Origin: Candolleomyces eurysporus
Lineage: Eukaryota > Basidiomycota > Agaricomycetes > Agaricales > Psathyrellaceae
Direction of reading: 5' to 3'
NCBI GenBank assembly: GCA_027579435.1
Contig: JANBPK010000809.1
Span: 310,001-374,000 of the forward strand
DNA length: 64,000 nucleotides
This document shows positions 46,137 through 57,474 of the stretch, in pieces (within the stretch, counting starts at the first letter, position 1; each line of letters opens with the position of its first letter). The translations under genes were made by a program, and so were the position numbers. A model generated the notes under the pieces. The model did no database searches. It had not been told where the DNA came from and saw only the letters and a list, made by a program, of their open reading frames with translations.

Positions 46137-48705
46137 CTAAGCACCCGAACCTGACGCCAACTGCGAGTCGTACAACTTCTTCTGTTTATCCCATGCCTTC
46201 TTCAACGTCTTCCGTTTCGACTTTGTCACCTCTTCCCCTTGGGCGTCCTTCGTCGGAATACCGTCCTCGTCCCATTCCGAGTACTCTTCAGTACGGAACA
46301 GATCCTGAGGATTCACTTTCGCCTTCTCCGCCTTCTCCTTCTCCAACCTCAGCGCCTCCAATCTCGCAGCCTCCTTCTTTTGCTCCTTCTCTAGCTGGGC
46401 CTGCACCTTCGCTTCTCGTGAAGCAATGAGCTCTGCTGGATCCCCAAACTTGATCAGAGCAGGTTCGCCAATAGAGCTGTCCCGATCTTCAAGGTTCACG
46501 CCCAACTGCAAGAGCTGGTCGTCTCGCACATTGTCGGAAAGCTTCAGCAACTCTTGGCAGACTGGCTCTGTCTTGTTGGAGATGGCGAGGTGTTTGACGT
46601 TGTCCCGGAATTGCGAGAGGGCCTGGACATATGGCAGAATGACGGCCTGCTTATTCTGGACGCTCCCAGAGCCAGCGCTGCCTGTTCCAGAGGACCAACC
46701 GATGGCATCGTCGCCTGTAGATGCTTCGAACCCGAATATTTGTAGCATTTTTGTTATCCATCGGGCTACCTCTCGGATGGAGTTGAGCGAGAAGTAGGCA
46801 TCTGGGTCGTTCGCTGATTTCTGGTTATTCTTGATGTAGGTATTCGTCTTGCTGATAAGGTCCTGAATGGTGGAGAGGGCAAGTCCAGTATTGAAAGAGT
46901 CACACAAGGCGTCATGTACTTCCTTCTGAGCTGTCTTCAAACTGAAGGCCGATTAGCAACGTCGAATACAGAAGAAAGCATGTGGTACTCACTCTTGATA
47001 GAGTTGCCTCTCCTGCTCCCTGAAAAGGTGCTTCGGTCGAGGACCTCCTGCCGACGCGGCCTCAAGTGTAAGGGCCTCAACGCTCGAGAAAAAGTTGGAG
47101 GCCGTCTTCTCCCAAAGGTCTACCTCCGCTCTGAAATTCTGGGAAATCTCCAAACCACCCTTCCATCCACCCATCATGAACAGAATACGCAGTTTCCGTG
47201 CTGTCCAGTCGCCACTGTTCAGCGCTTCACGAATTGTGACGAAATTCTTCAACGACTTCGACATTTTGGCTCCTGCAATCGATAGATGACCCATGTGGAT
47301 GAAGTAATTGACCCATTGAACAGGGCTTTGACTTTGCTTGGGGTCTTTATGCCAATATGCTTCAGCTTGAGCAAGTTCGTTGTCGTGGTGAGGGAAAGCC
47401 AGGTCAATGCCACCAGAATGGATGTCGAATTGCGACCCAAGGACTTGACTAGCCATGGCAGAGCACTCGATGTGCCAACCAGGACGACCTGAAAAGAACA
47501 GAAATTATTATGAGGACAAAAAACGAACGTCAGTAGCAGAGATCGACGCACCAGAGCCCCAAGGACTCTGCCACCCAGGTTCGCCCGCTCTGCTCTTCTT
47601 CCACAGCGCAAAGTCTCTCGGACTTCGTTTCTGAGCCTTTTCGTTTTGGATTTCCAACTCTGCAGCGGACACTCCTTCCTGAGTTGCGGGCGGAGCGGTC
47701 ACCTCTTCCTCTTGCTTGGCTTCGCCTTTGCGGTTTCCAGGCTCGAGCTTGGCGTAGTAGTGACCTGCCTTCTCGAACGCATTGACATCGAAGTACACCG
47801 TACCCCCAGGGATGGCATAGGCGAACCCATTGTCAATAATTTGTTGAACAAACGCGATATTTTCCGGAATAAACTCGCTGACTCGAGTCGTGATGGTTGG
47901 AGGAAGGCAGTTCAGGGTGCGGAGATCCTCGTTAAAGTGATTTTCCCAGTACGCAGCATAGTCGGCAAAGATTGCATGCTCCTGCGGTGGAATCTCGCTC
48001 TTTTTGACGTTACCAAGGTATGAGGACAGAATGCCATCAGTAGCTGGGTAATATTGCGCAGGATCGGAGGAACCATTGGAGGCCGAGCGTAGAGCGTTTA
48101 CAGCGCTTTGCAGAGCGAGGATCCGGACCTTGAATATGGTCTGGTCCTCGTCCAGAATGGGACTCTCTATGAGTTGTTTTTGGGTTTCGAACCACTCTGG
48201 GAAGGCGTCTATTGAGATGGTATCCGCGGGGAATCCTTTGGTATCGCGGGCGTACTGGGCGAAGGCCAGCCGAGTATCCTCTAGAACTTGGGAATCAATT
48301 TGAGGGTGATCTTCCTTGTACTTTGCAAGGAAATGCCGCTCCCTTGCTCGTTTGATGATCTTGAGAAGGGGGAGGTGAACTGCCTTCACTGAAGGAGAAT
48401 ACAACAAGACCGACCTTGTCATCGACATCAGTTACGTTCTGCACAAACACTACCTCGTATCCGAAATAATCTCTCATTATCCTCCGAAGCACATCTGTGG
48501 TAAGGTAGTTGCGTGCATGACCAAGATGCCCAGCGTCATAGACGGTTGGACCGCAGCAGTACCAGGTAACTCGGCGATTAGGATCGAGCGACACGAAGGG
48601 TGTTTTGGATTTGGTGATAGAGTTATAAAGCGAGAGCTGGGGGGCCGAGGAGGTCGACGGCAGCGGAGAGCTCCATGCAGGGGGATCTCTGTTCTCGAGA
48701 GCCAT
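46137..48705 (-). CDS. Cysteinyl-tRNA synthetase, eukaryotic cytosolic type
   Basis: Charges tRNA-Cys. The start [20 protein letters not shown] at 48705 is the first plausible [23 protein letters not shown] holds a zinc-ligand Cys and the HIGH-type motif (HLGH). After a eukaryotic insertion ([20 protein letters not shown]) come the zinc-site block [20 protein letters not shown] and the KMSKS loop [14 protein letters not shown]. The C-terminus is the usual Lys/Glu helix ([19 protein letters not shown]) and ends [12 protein letters not shown]. Length about 780 residues. Four or five introns, for example 46941-46992 and 47489-47551. No second copy or clear mitochondrial leader is seen. Confidence 0.95.
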
Positions 48706-49123
48706 TGGAAGAGGACGATGGTCAACGGTCAAGATCTAAATGACTTGGTTGTGAAAAGAAAAGACACAACGTCGGCGTTTGCCGATGACATCATTTTCCT
48801 GTTCGAGTCGGTGCTCGTCTTGAAGACGGACTCGTTATCCACTGGTAGTCCCTGCGCACAATCTTATCGTGTTATCCTGCGTCTTTATAAACGGGCGCCA
48901 TATCATGATATGGACGAAAAAACGAGGCATCAAATTTCTTCTCTCTTCCATATGCTCCCATCGAAACGGACGTAGCATGTGCAAAGTGCCACCCAAGCTC
49001 CGTCGCACGAGTGCCATAATCCCACTTCTGACAGTCTGTGTCGAGCCCAGGCGAATCGGATATGTATTATCCTTACCAAAGGTATGTATGTAAGTCAACT
49101 CAATTTGCACACACGACCTGACA

Positions 49124-49387
49124 CTAGCCAGATGTGTAGATACACCACCCACCATATGGTGCATTTGGGGAGTCTTTGATCCATCTCAATTGGTCGGGTC
49201 GGAAGGGGAAACCATGCTGGTGCTCTCCTTTGCACCGTCGGGTACAGGGCTTGGCCGTCTCTTCTTCAGGCTGTGCCTTGATACCCACAGGCTTATCTTG
49301 TTTTTTTNCAAAATCAAATGGACGAGATGCGTCCACACGACAGTCACCGAGTGGTTCATACCGAATGGCATGTGGATCCTTGTCCAT
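49124..49387 (-). CDS. Possible small gene broken by an N
   Basis: A minus-strand frame MDKDPHAIRYEPLGDCRVDA followed, after an N at 49308 beside an A8 run (minus strand), by KPVGIKAQPEEETAKPCTRR and HGFPFRPDQLRWIKDSPNAP. The two sides do not share one frame without dropping a base, yet both read like ordinary protein, which suggests a real small gene of about 85 residues or the first exon of a longer one. A donor-like site near 49159 could extend it. No family recognised. It lies head to head with the CNT transporter. Confidence 0.35.
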   Translation of the reverse strand: MDKDPHAIRYEPLGDCRVDASRPFDFXKKQDKPVGIKAQPEEETAKPCTRRCKGEHQHGFPFRPDQLRWIKDSPNAPYGGWCIYTSG

Positions 49388-49424
49388 CCCCTTATCATCC
49401 TAAACAGATGAGGAAGTATATATA

Positions 49425-49433
49425 GGAGCGCTT
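49425..49433 (+). promoter_or_regulatory. TATA box of the CNT transporter gene
   Basis: A TATATATA-like stretch (AGTATATATAGG) about 107 bases before the ATG at 49540, at the expected distance for a fungal TATA element. The rest of 48706-49539 (834 bases) holds the possible small gene and the promoters on either side. Confidence 0.5.
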
Positions 49434-49539
49434 CTCTTGCTTCTATTACCCGCGAGAAGGTTTGATCCTCTCACCTCTGCTCTCTTCCCGAGCGAGTAGC
49501 CTATCCGTCGCCGAGTTTTGTTCGCTTTAGCTCGCCCCG

Positions 49540-52011
49540 ATGGACGCTCACCCTTCCCCACTCATCGTTGACGAGAAACCTGTCAAGAGGCAGAACTCTC
49601 GCTCTTCCACCGACTCCTTGTCCAAGAAGGAGGCTACCCATGACCCAGAGGTCTTTGTGCAGAACGCTGGTGCCAATGACGATGACGAAGAGAAGCCAAG
49701 TCGCGGGGCTCTCTTCTACAAGCGATATCGCCCATTCATTCTCGGAGCAGTCGCTCTCGTTATTTTGGGCTGGTGGATAAGCGCTACGGTCTTGAGGGCT
49801 ACACGACACCGATGGTAAGTTTTTTTTTTTTACTTCGCTCGTGTGAGAAGCAGGCCCGCTCACCGAACCGCAGGATCGTCCAGACACTTTTCGCATGGGG
49901 TTTCATCTTGTGAGCAGGATCCATTGAGGGCACGACTCGCTTTTTTCTAACCGCCCACAGGATCATCGCATTCCGCTTCATTCCCAACTCTGTTGTCACA
50001 AAGCCCGTTGGCGCTGTCTGGAACCCGCTCATCCAGAACCCATGGTACAAGCTCTCCTACCGTGTCAGGCTCGCTATCGGCTGGGCCTGCCTGCTCGCTA
50101 TCGTCTTTGGAACTGCATTCGGTTTCAGGCTTGAACCTGTTCGTATCGACCTCTTCTTATCATCCAATGGTAAATGACCTACCGAACCAGGGTACAACTT
50201 ACGGTGATCGAGCCATCAACGTCCTCGGACTGTTCATCTTCCAGCTCGGATTTTGGGCGACCTCGAGACATCGCTCACACGTCCCATGGTACGTCTGTTC
50301 AAACGCCTAACAACAGAACTCGCCGTGTGCTGACCTACGGCGGTTTTAGGCCCACGGTCATTGTTGGGTTGTTCCTTCAGCAAGTGATTGCTCTGTTCGT
50401 TCTCAAGACTGGTGCCGGGTTCTCGATCTTCCATTGGATCGCCACCCTCGCTGCGGATTTCTTGAGACAAGCAGATGCTGGTTCAGGTTTCTTCTTCGAT
50501 CCCGAGACGATCGACAAGCACTGGTTTTTCGTCAACACTGTAGGATTCAACTATTCTCATCCCTGGCTACGGTGTCGTCTCACACGCCGTTTCGATGTAG
50601 CTCGGTTCTATCATCTTCTTCATTGCATTCGTGCAGATGATGTACTACCTCGGCGTCATGCAATGGGTCATCAAGCGATTGTAGGTTTACCCTGCCCTGC
50701 ACGTATGGGACGGATATTGACAAACACTAGTGCATGGTTCTTCTTCAAGATCATGGATGTCTCCGGTGCTGAGGCTGTTGTCGCCGCTGCTTCTCCCTGG
50801 GTCGGCCAGGGAGAGTCTGCTTGCCTTGTCCGACCTTACGTTGACTGTGGGTATTCTCAACTTTTTCTATAATCGTCTCGGAACTGATTTTAAACCGATA
50901 CAGTGATGACTGAGTCCGAGATTCGTGAGTTCAACTAATTTCGAAATTTACACCGAAAATCTAAGTCGCTATTCTAGATCTTACGATGACTTCTGGATTC
51001 TCCACGATCGCCGGTTCCGTGTTGGGTGCATACATCCGTCTTGGAGTTCCGGCGGAGAACTTGGTTACCTCTTCGGTTATGAGTATCCCTGCGTCCATGG
51101 CAATCAGTAAGATGCGTCTTCCTGAGCTCGATGAACCAGTTACTCGAGGACGAGTAACCGTTGATCGCGGTGATTCCTCGAAGGAGAAGAGACCTGTACG
51201 TATTTTTCCCTATTATCAACTCCCCTGAACGGCTATTGATAGAGTTCTCCACCGGTTAGACCAATGCCCTCCACGCATTTAGTCAGGGTGCCGTCTTCGG
51301 TTTGATTGTTGCGGGTCAAATCTTGTAAGTTCAAAATTTCCGCCAAAGCCCAAAAGTTCCAATGCGGGGCTGTTCTCACCACTATGTATACATGGATGCT
51401 CATATGACCCCGCCGCACAACAGGACCAACGTGCTGACTGTAATTGCCCTTGTTGCAACGTAAGTACCCCAGATCTTCTTTGTGTCTCGATACTCCAATT
51501 GAGAACCAACCCCCCCTTCTTTCATATAGTATCAACGGTCTTCTGACCTGGATCGGCCGAGGTTTTGGTATCCACGCACTCACCCTCGAGCTCATAATTG
51601 GTTACATCTTCTATCCCCTGACCTTCCTTATCGGCGTTCCTCGAGGCGAGATCTTGCCCGTCGCACGCCTCTTTGCCACCAAATTGGTGGCGAATGAATT
51701 CGTCGCTTATCTTAGGCTGCAGGAGATGATGGAGACTGCGCCGTTGTCGCAGCGCGCTTATACCATCGCTTCGTATGGCCTTTGCGGTTTCGCCAACTTG
51801 GGCTCGCTGGGTATCCAGATTGGTGTGCTCAGCGCCCTTGCTCCTTCGAAGACCAAGATCATTGCGAGGATTGCTGTTTCCGCTATGATCTGTGGTTTCT
51901 TGTCTACTCTCCAGGCTGCGGGTATTGTGTAAGTGCTTCTTTCTTCTTTTCGGCTTTGGCTGGAAAATGGCAACTGATTGTATCGCTTTGCACAGGGGTA
52001 TGCTGTTGTAA
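49540..52011 (+). CDS. Concentrative nucleoside transporter, CNT family
   Basis: Proton- or sodium-coupled nucleoside importer of the plasma membrane. A long acidic cytosolic head ([20 protein letters not shown] onward) leads to helices starting with [23 protein letters not shown] core motifs are present: [20 protein letters not shown] (the substrate-site loop), the [20 protein letters not shown] join across two introns, [18 protein letters not shown], and [12 protein letters not shown]. The final exon restores AAGIVGMLL and TAA at 52009-52011. About nine introns. Together with the nucleoside hydrolase at 13.4 kb this gives uptake and salvage capacity, though the two are far apart. Confidence 0.93.
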
Positions 52012-52230
52012 TATTTGTCTTCTGTAATTTTGGCCTTGTACTGTGCGTCTTCGATGACGATATTATGGATTTAAAGGGTGCTTTCGAAACCATCGATATC
52101 CTATCAGTGAGGGATTTGTCCAAAAAATGGTATACACAGCCAGTGGGCACGTAAGACGAGTAAAGTTCACAAACACATGTTCGAACAAAAAAAATAAATC
52201 ATCGGCGGTTCTACATGCACAAACCGACTC

Positions 52231-53693
52231 TCAAGCTTTCAGCGCCTTGATGCTCTTCCCAGTAGCGATGGCCAGCCATTCGCCAGGCGACGTCGAGTGG
52301 CCCGTGTTCATCTGTAGACCCTGAATCAATGGCGACCACACCAAGTTGTTGACCTGGCCATTGGCGGTGTATGCCATATAGGGTTCAGTTACAATCTTCT
52401 TCTTGGCGTCAGGACGGGGGGNAATTGAGGCGAGATCCTGCACTACGCGGTGATGCCGGGCCCTGGGTATAGTCGGCCAAATCCCACAACAACACTTGAC
52501 AGTCATCGGCTGGAAAAGTACGAGAGAAGCAACAAAGTTTAGTTGGCAGCCTATTCTTTGGGGAAACGAACATGCTTACCGGCGCTCGCAAGTAAGGGGT
52601 GGTCACCTGAGCCCCATCCTAGAGCGTTGACAGCTGCATGGTGGCCTCTTAGCTCCATGACAGGCTGACCCGGACTTCGCATGTCCAGAATCTGAATCTC
52701 AGTTCCATCCATATGGAATGTTGACATGTAATTGGAATCGGACGGGTTGAATGCGATTCGAAGGAGTGGGGATGTGGGTGGACGAGCGGACGCGGAGGGC
52801 GAGACGGATGGTGCGGGTGGGTTCTTGGGTGCGGGAGTCTCGTAGAGGATCGTCGAGTGCTCCAGACTTCGGAGATCGAATGCGCGCAGACTGCCATCGG
52901 CGCCTACAGATACAAAGATATCTGTTGAACCTGGAAGCCAGGCTACATCGTAGACCTCTCTGTCGTGGGCGATGAGCTGGGTCATCGCTGACGAGGTGTC
53001 GATATTCCAGACGGTACATGTTGTGTCGATGGAGGAGGTGACGATGAGGTTGGGAGACTTTTCGTTCCAAGAAAAGTTGGTCAATGGCGCGCCGGTAGAT
53101 GTGCTTTGGACTTTCGATTGCTTGGGCTGAAGCTCAGGACGTTAATGCTAATACTGTGAAAGAGAGCAAACTCACTCCAGACAAGGCTATCTTCATGGAC
53201 AGGCTGTGACCACCAGCGCTCTGGGGCTGTCGTCCGACATACGACGACGAGGGAGCTGGGCCATCTGTCGAGTACTCCCATATCCGCAGGGCATCGCCCG
53301 TGGTTGCGAGAAATTCTACAGCCGGGGACTTTTGGGACCAGGAGAAGTTGGCTGCACTCGCCGGTTGCCACTGGAGACTTGTCGCTGGATAACCATGGTG
53401 GGCTTCGCAGAGGGCAACGAAATCGGGATAATCGGTGTAGTCGTCCTCAACGAGAACACGTTCGTCCTGGAGGCCAATGATGGCGATCTGGTTGTGGTAG
53501 TTTTCGATGAAGGAGGCAAGGGCGAGTCTGTAGGCTGAACGAGCGCGATGCTGCTGGCCTGGTGCGGGCGACTTGCACCAGTCGAGGCAGTGGACGGGCC
53601 CTGGCGACGAGAGCTGAAAATCAGGATATATTCCGAGTAGACAGCGGTGGGCTTACAGGGTGCCTCGTAGGAGAGCAGGGTTGTCTGTGTCAT
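52231..53693 (-). CDS. WD40 protein of the DCAF7/TTG1/LWD type
   Basis: Single-domain WD40 scaffold; relatives bind DYRK/HIPK kinases or act as CUL4 receptors. Start MTQTTLLSYEAPWPVHCLDW at 53693 (after splicing). The family pattern is followed block by block: SFIENYHNQIAIIGLQDE, FVALCEAHHGYPATSLQWQP, ATTGDALRIWEYS, TNFSWNEKSPNLIVTSSIDT, CTVWNIDTSSAMTQLIAHDR and YDVAWLPGSTDIFVSVGADG. Blades continue to SAGDDCQVLLWDLADYTQGP. An N at 52422 next to a G6 run breaks frame near the end, after which VNNLVWSPLIQGLQMNTGHS closes the propeller. Four introns. Length about 400 residues. Confidence 0.88.
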
Positions 53694-54271
53694 TGGATGC
53701 TGCAAGAGCTGATTGAGGCGCGAATGATAAGATGCGGTGCTGCGCCAAGCCTATTTTCCGATTCCGTATGTTATGTCCGAGTTGCTCTCACATTCGTTTC
53801 ACACCATTTCTTCAAAAGTCCATAAGTTATGCGGTCTTTCTACAGGGCAATACAATACAAATACAAATCGAGCAGGTGCAAAAATGACGAAAACGAGCAA
53901 AGCAGAGCGCGGAAAATGGCAAAGTCGGGCATCGTAACGGTGGCTGTTATGTTACTGTATAGCGACGGGAGTTGGTCGCGTGGTTCCGATCGAATGGTCA
54001 GACTTCGAATCGAAAATGTCGCCGCAGAGCATTGGGAAAGTCGGATGGAAGGTGTCGCATATTCGCTGTTGGTGTTGATGTTGGTGGCAAATGTTTTTCA
54101 GGCGTTGGGTGGGGGTCATGTCGCCAGAGAGAGAAAGAGAGAGAGAGAGATCGACTGCTAATTAGTGATAACGAAAGGAATAAGAATAGAAGGAAGTTCG
54201 GAGTGAGTTGCTGGTCGTGAGATACCCAGATTACCGTCAAAGTCGGAAGCAAGCCAAGGTACAAATCACAG
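53694..54271. other. Intergenic region with (GA)n microsatellite
   Basis: 578 bases between the DCAF7-like start and the 3' end of the next minus gene. It contains a GA-rich microsatellite at 54125-54150. Open frames on the plus strand lack any gene-like composition. Confidence 0.4.
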
Positions 54272-54936
54272 CTAGTCGCAGTCGACCATGGATATAGCGC
54301 CGCATTGCTCGCAATGGCTCCACATTGACCTCTGCCCGTTAATTCCAGAGGCACAGGCGATGCGAAGTTTCGGAATTTGGGTACAGTTCGAGCTGTGAAA
54401 CATAAGCGCCAAATTTTGACCATATATATCAGAGCACTCACCCATGGTGCACAAATGATGTAGACGAGGGCTGAATTAAGCCAACGGTGCTCGGAGAGCT
54501 GGGGAACTGAGCAGTTGGGTTAGGCGAGAAGTTAAGCGGTTGGGCGTCTAACATCTCGCTCTCCGTGGTGGAAGGAGGGAGCGGGGAGAGATCGAAGGAA
54601 GGGTAGGGAGCTGCAGCAGCAATTTTTTAGCCGTTCGTTTGAGCGACTCGGGGCGCATATACATACGAGAGTAGGTGAGGGGCGAGTCCGACGCGTTGGA
54701 AGACGCACTGCTCGCGTTGGAAGGTAACCGCAGATGGAACTGCGCTGGGTAGAGCGACTCAGCGTCCGACATCGAAACATCCTCGTCCACAACCAAGTTG
54801 GGGAACGGGAAGAGTTTCAATTGTTTTTGTCTCTGCCGCCGATGTTCAGCGCGCGGGAGGGAAGTGGGGGATGATGAAGACGTACCACGGGCGCACTGTC
54901 CTCAGTCTCGACATCGAATTTCCTCTTCATACCCAT
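54272..54936 (-). CDS. Small Cys-containing protein of unknown function
   Basis: Gene built from four exons: MGMKRKFDVETEDSAPV (54936 down), then RQKQLKLFPFPNLVVDEDVS and MSDAESLYPAQFHLRLPSNA, a third, Pro/Ser-rich exon (PYPSFDLSPLPPSTTESEML), and a last exon NCTQIPKLRIACASGINGQR, ending SMWSHCEQCGAISMVDCD with TAG at 54272-54274. Each join uses a normal donor (GTACGT, GTATGT, GTGAGT) and keeps frame. The KRKFDVE start looks like a nuclear-localisation patch. Four of the cysteines (C..C in the first part and HCEQCG) could bind zinc. I do not know the family; the ordered C-terminus suggests that it is conserved. Confidence 0.6.
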
Positions 54937-55476
54937 GGCAGATAGTAGATGGGGGTAGGGCTTATTTTGAATGGGAGGGAGATTGGGGTGAGAGTAGTGG
55001 GCAGAGTAACGTAGTAGGGAAAGGAACTATGGGCGAAGCGTAATATAGATTCTGTGTTGATGCTTGTTTGCCCGGGTTCCCTGGAATCAAAAACACCCAT
55101 TTCCTTTCGGATCTGTCAGAAATATTCCGGAAAGGCAAAATGCGATCTGGCCGCAAGCTTCCGATTGGCCAGACTTTTCCATGCATGGGTATTTTTGGTC
55201 ATTTATGAATTTCCACAGGAATGTCTCGTGTCACTTGTCACGCTCAAAATTCTCAGTCACAGATCAAGCCATCAAGGGGACCAAGCTGAAAATGGACATC
55301 TGATACCTTGAGTAAGCGGCATCATTGATCTGTCCGCGGAATCAGAGCGGAAAGCAAGCGGGAAAGGTTCCAGTCACGTGGTATGCGCCCACGAGACGTG
55401 TTCCCTTCCGAATCCTTGAGGCCCGGGCGCTGCACTGCGCATCAGTGCTTCTTCCTCCCTGACTGCCAGCTCGCCA
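54937..55476. promoter_or_regulatory. Divergent intergenic region
   Basis: 540 bases between head-to-head starts of the small Cys protein and the APQ12-like gene. Includes a GGAAAGGTTCC-like partial palindrome near 55360 and a TCACGTGG E-box-like element at 55375-55382. No gene seen. Confidence 0.35.
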
Positions 55477-56167
55477 ATGGACCAATTCGCCCCCCTCCTC
55501 GACCCAGTCCTCGATTTTCTGGCCGAGCGTCTACCTCCACCCGTCTACTCTATCCTCATCAATGTCCTGTCTCACTTTTTCGCAGTCACCACTACAGCCT
55601 TCCGACTCCTCGCGTCCATCATCTCAAAAGGCCCACAAGAATGGGACCTACAAAACGTCCTACCACCCATCCTTACCCTTCTCGCGGCCTACCTGGCTCT
55701 AGCGAGCGCTTATCGCACCACAACGTGGCTATTCAGGATCACCATCTTCTGCCTAAAATGGGGCTCCGTCGTCGGCATACTTTCCATGGGGGCAGGGTGG
55801 TTGGCAGCACTTAATGGTGATGGCAACAATGCACTGGGTAACACCAACGGCCGTTCTCGCGGGACCTCCAGATCAAATATCAAACCGCGGTCTCGGGTGG
55901 CGGGTACGGGGGGGGAAGAAGTATAGTCCATGGGACAAGTTCGATGAAGGCGGTAGTTGGCAATACCAGGAGCCGGGGAAGGGCCAGGAAATTCTGTCAG
56001 ATGCTCAGAATATCATGCAGAATATAGTCGGGACAGCCAATCAAGTTTTGGAAAACAGTGGGTTTTGGCAAGTAGCCAAGGTGATGGCAGGAATTCAGCA
56101 GCCCGAGGAACAGAGGAAGGGTAGTTCACAGCGGAAAGCGGGTCGGTCGAAGACAAAGTCGAGATAG
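55477..56167 (+). CDS. APQ12-like nuclear pore assembly/ER membrane protein, frame broken in a G8 run
   Basis: Small membrane protein; Apq12 relatives act in nuclear-pore assembly and lipid balance at the nuclear envelope. Start MDQFAPLLDPVLDFLAERLP, a first amphipathic/hydrophobic stretch (VLSHFFAVTTTAFRLLASII), then LPPILTLLAAYLALASAYRT and TTWLFRITIFCLKWGSVVGI, which fits the family's two-helix hairpin with the W-KWG end. The frame stops at 55926, but removing one G from the 8-G run at 55908-55915 gives GGKKYSPWDKFDEGGSWQYQ and a continuous reading to KSR with TAG at 56165-56167. I judge this an indel error. No intron fits instead. Confidence 0.7.
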
Positions 56168-56271
56168 CTTAATTCACGGTAGCGTGCAGAACTTCTGTAT
56201 CGATGGATGCGGTAGTATTTATTATAAGTATAATCTATGCTGGCTGGTCCAGTACGTTAAGTACACAGTAC

Positions 56272-56823
56272 TCAGGCTTGCTTCGCGGCCTCGGGGTTAT
56301 TGTATCGGTAACTGGAATAGACATTAATATCATAGACGGTGATTCGAGAGTAAATATACGTACTTTGCGATCCTCCCCAACTGTGTCAAACCCGAAAGCC
56401 CGACGAAGAAGTTGACCTGAACAGTGGTGTCAGTACCGACTTTCAAAACGGAGCAGGAAGCAGTGACGAACAGCAGCCAAACTATAGTTTATCGGGGTGA
56501 TGACCAGAGAGTAGCGAACCCAGATGAACCCAGTGCCAGCCAAGGCTAAACGGGGCGGAGTCAACATCGTGTGCAGGGAGGCGAGACGGGCGACGTACCA
56601 AGGTTCTGGGAGACACTGAGCTTGTCCGCTGGACGAGTCAAGTCCTTGACTCCAGCAGCAACCAAGCACCATTTCATGAGAGGTGCCCAGAAGAACACAG
56701 TCTTGGGGCCTAAAGGACTTGAGCATGGAGCCACCGCTGCAGGTCGCATGCTCACGCACCTGCTGGATGGTTCATGAAAGCCTGGAACTTGGAAGCTCCT
56801 GCTGACGCTGCTGCTCCTGACAT
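56272..56823 (-). CDS. Mitochondrial pyruvate carrier subunit, MPC2/MPC3 type
   Basis: Inner-membrane subunit of the heterodimer that imports pyruvate into mitochondria. Exons rebuild MSGAAASAGASKFQAFMNHP, then GPKTVFFWAPLMKWCLVAAG, the MPC core, VKDLTRPADKLSVSQNL, and ALAGTGFIWVRYSLVITPIN, with YSLAAVNFFVGLSGLTQLGR and the end IANYRYNNPEAAKQA (TGA at 56272-56274). Total 113 residues, as usual for the family. Four introns, three with clear GT-AG ends; the one before VNFF uses GTTCGT. An MPC1 partner is not in the window. Confidence 0.93.
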
Positions 56824-57474
56824 TTTGCAGAAAGTAGGGGTATGAGAGGTATAGCGGAGGAAGAGGGAAGAGAGCAGCGACAAGACAAGACGAGAGTCAA
56901 TTTCTCGGGGCCCAATACCGACTCCAGGTTCGGTGTTCAGTGGGGAAGTGACATGTGGTCACACAGTCATGGGGTTGTGACGCTGTGACAACGTGACGAG
57001 CGCGTTGGTCTCTTCCGACGCGTACCAGGAGAATAGGGGACCGTATTCTGGAGCTTGCTGCGGTCGTATTTTTACATCCCGATCGCGATATTTTCAGTCT
57101 ATGACGACTTTGGCACGGAGCTCGGGAGACAAGGTCCTTGGCTACCGTGTTATTCTTGCTCTGGCCAGGCTGCTGGTTTCGTAGGCTTGGAACCCGCACG
57201 CCCGGGACCACTCAATCCCGGCTCATCGACACCATCTATGAAATCCTTCCGCCAATACAGATCGCATTTGATACTATATCTCCTATCGATTGGCCGGAAT
57301 GCGTCAAAGCGATTCGGCCATCTGGTGAAAGAATGGACCCCATTTTCGTTGGCCTGGAGTTTCCCGATGGTCGCCAAGCCATAAATACTCAAGCCATTGC
57401 ACCCAAGCATACTCCATCGCTTTCATCCTTTCGCCACCCTTCCATCTGCTACTCAACCAGCCAACTCTTTGACG
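56824..57474. promoter_or_regulatory. Divergent intergenic region, MPC2 / CBM12-DM9 gene
   Basis: 651 bases between head-to-head starts. A TATA-like CATAAATAC at about 57380-57388 lies about 90 bases before the DM9 gene. Open frames here are not gene-like. Confidence 0.4.

Noticed and set aside
53829..54161. 110-codon plus-strand frame
   Set aside because: Ends in the GA microsatellite, shows no conserved blocks, and lies in an intergenic stretch.
57000..57240. tRNA-like GC-rich stretch
   Set aside because: A GGGTTCC-like loop is present on the minus strand but the T stem and acceptor stem do not pair; no tRNA was found anywhere in the window.
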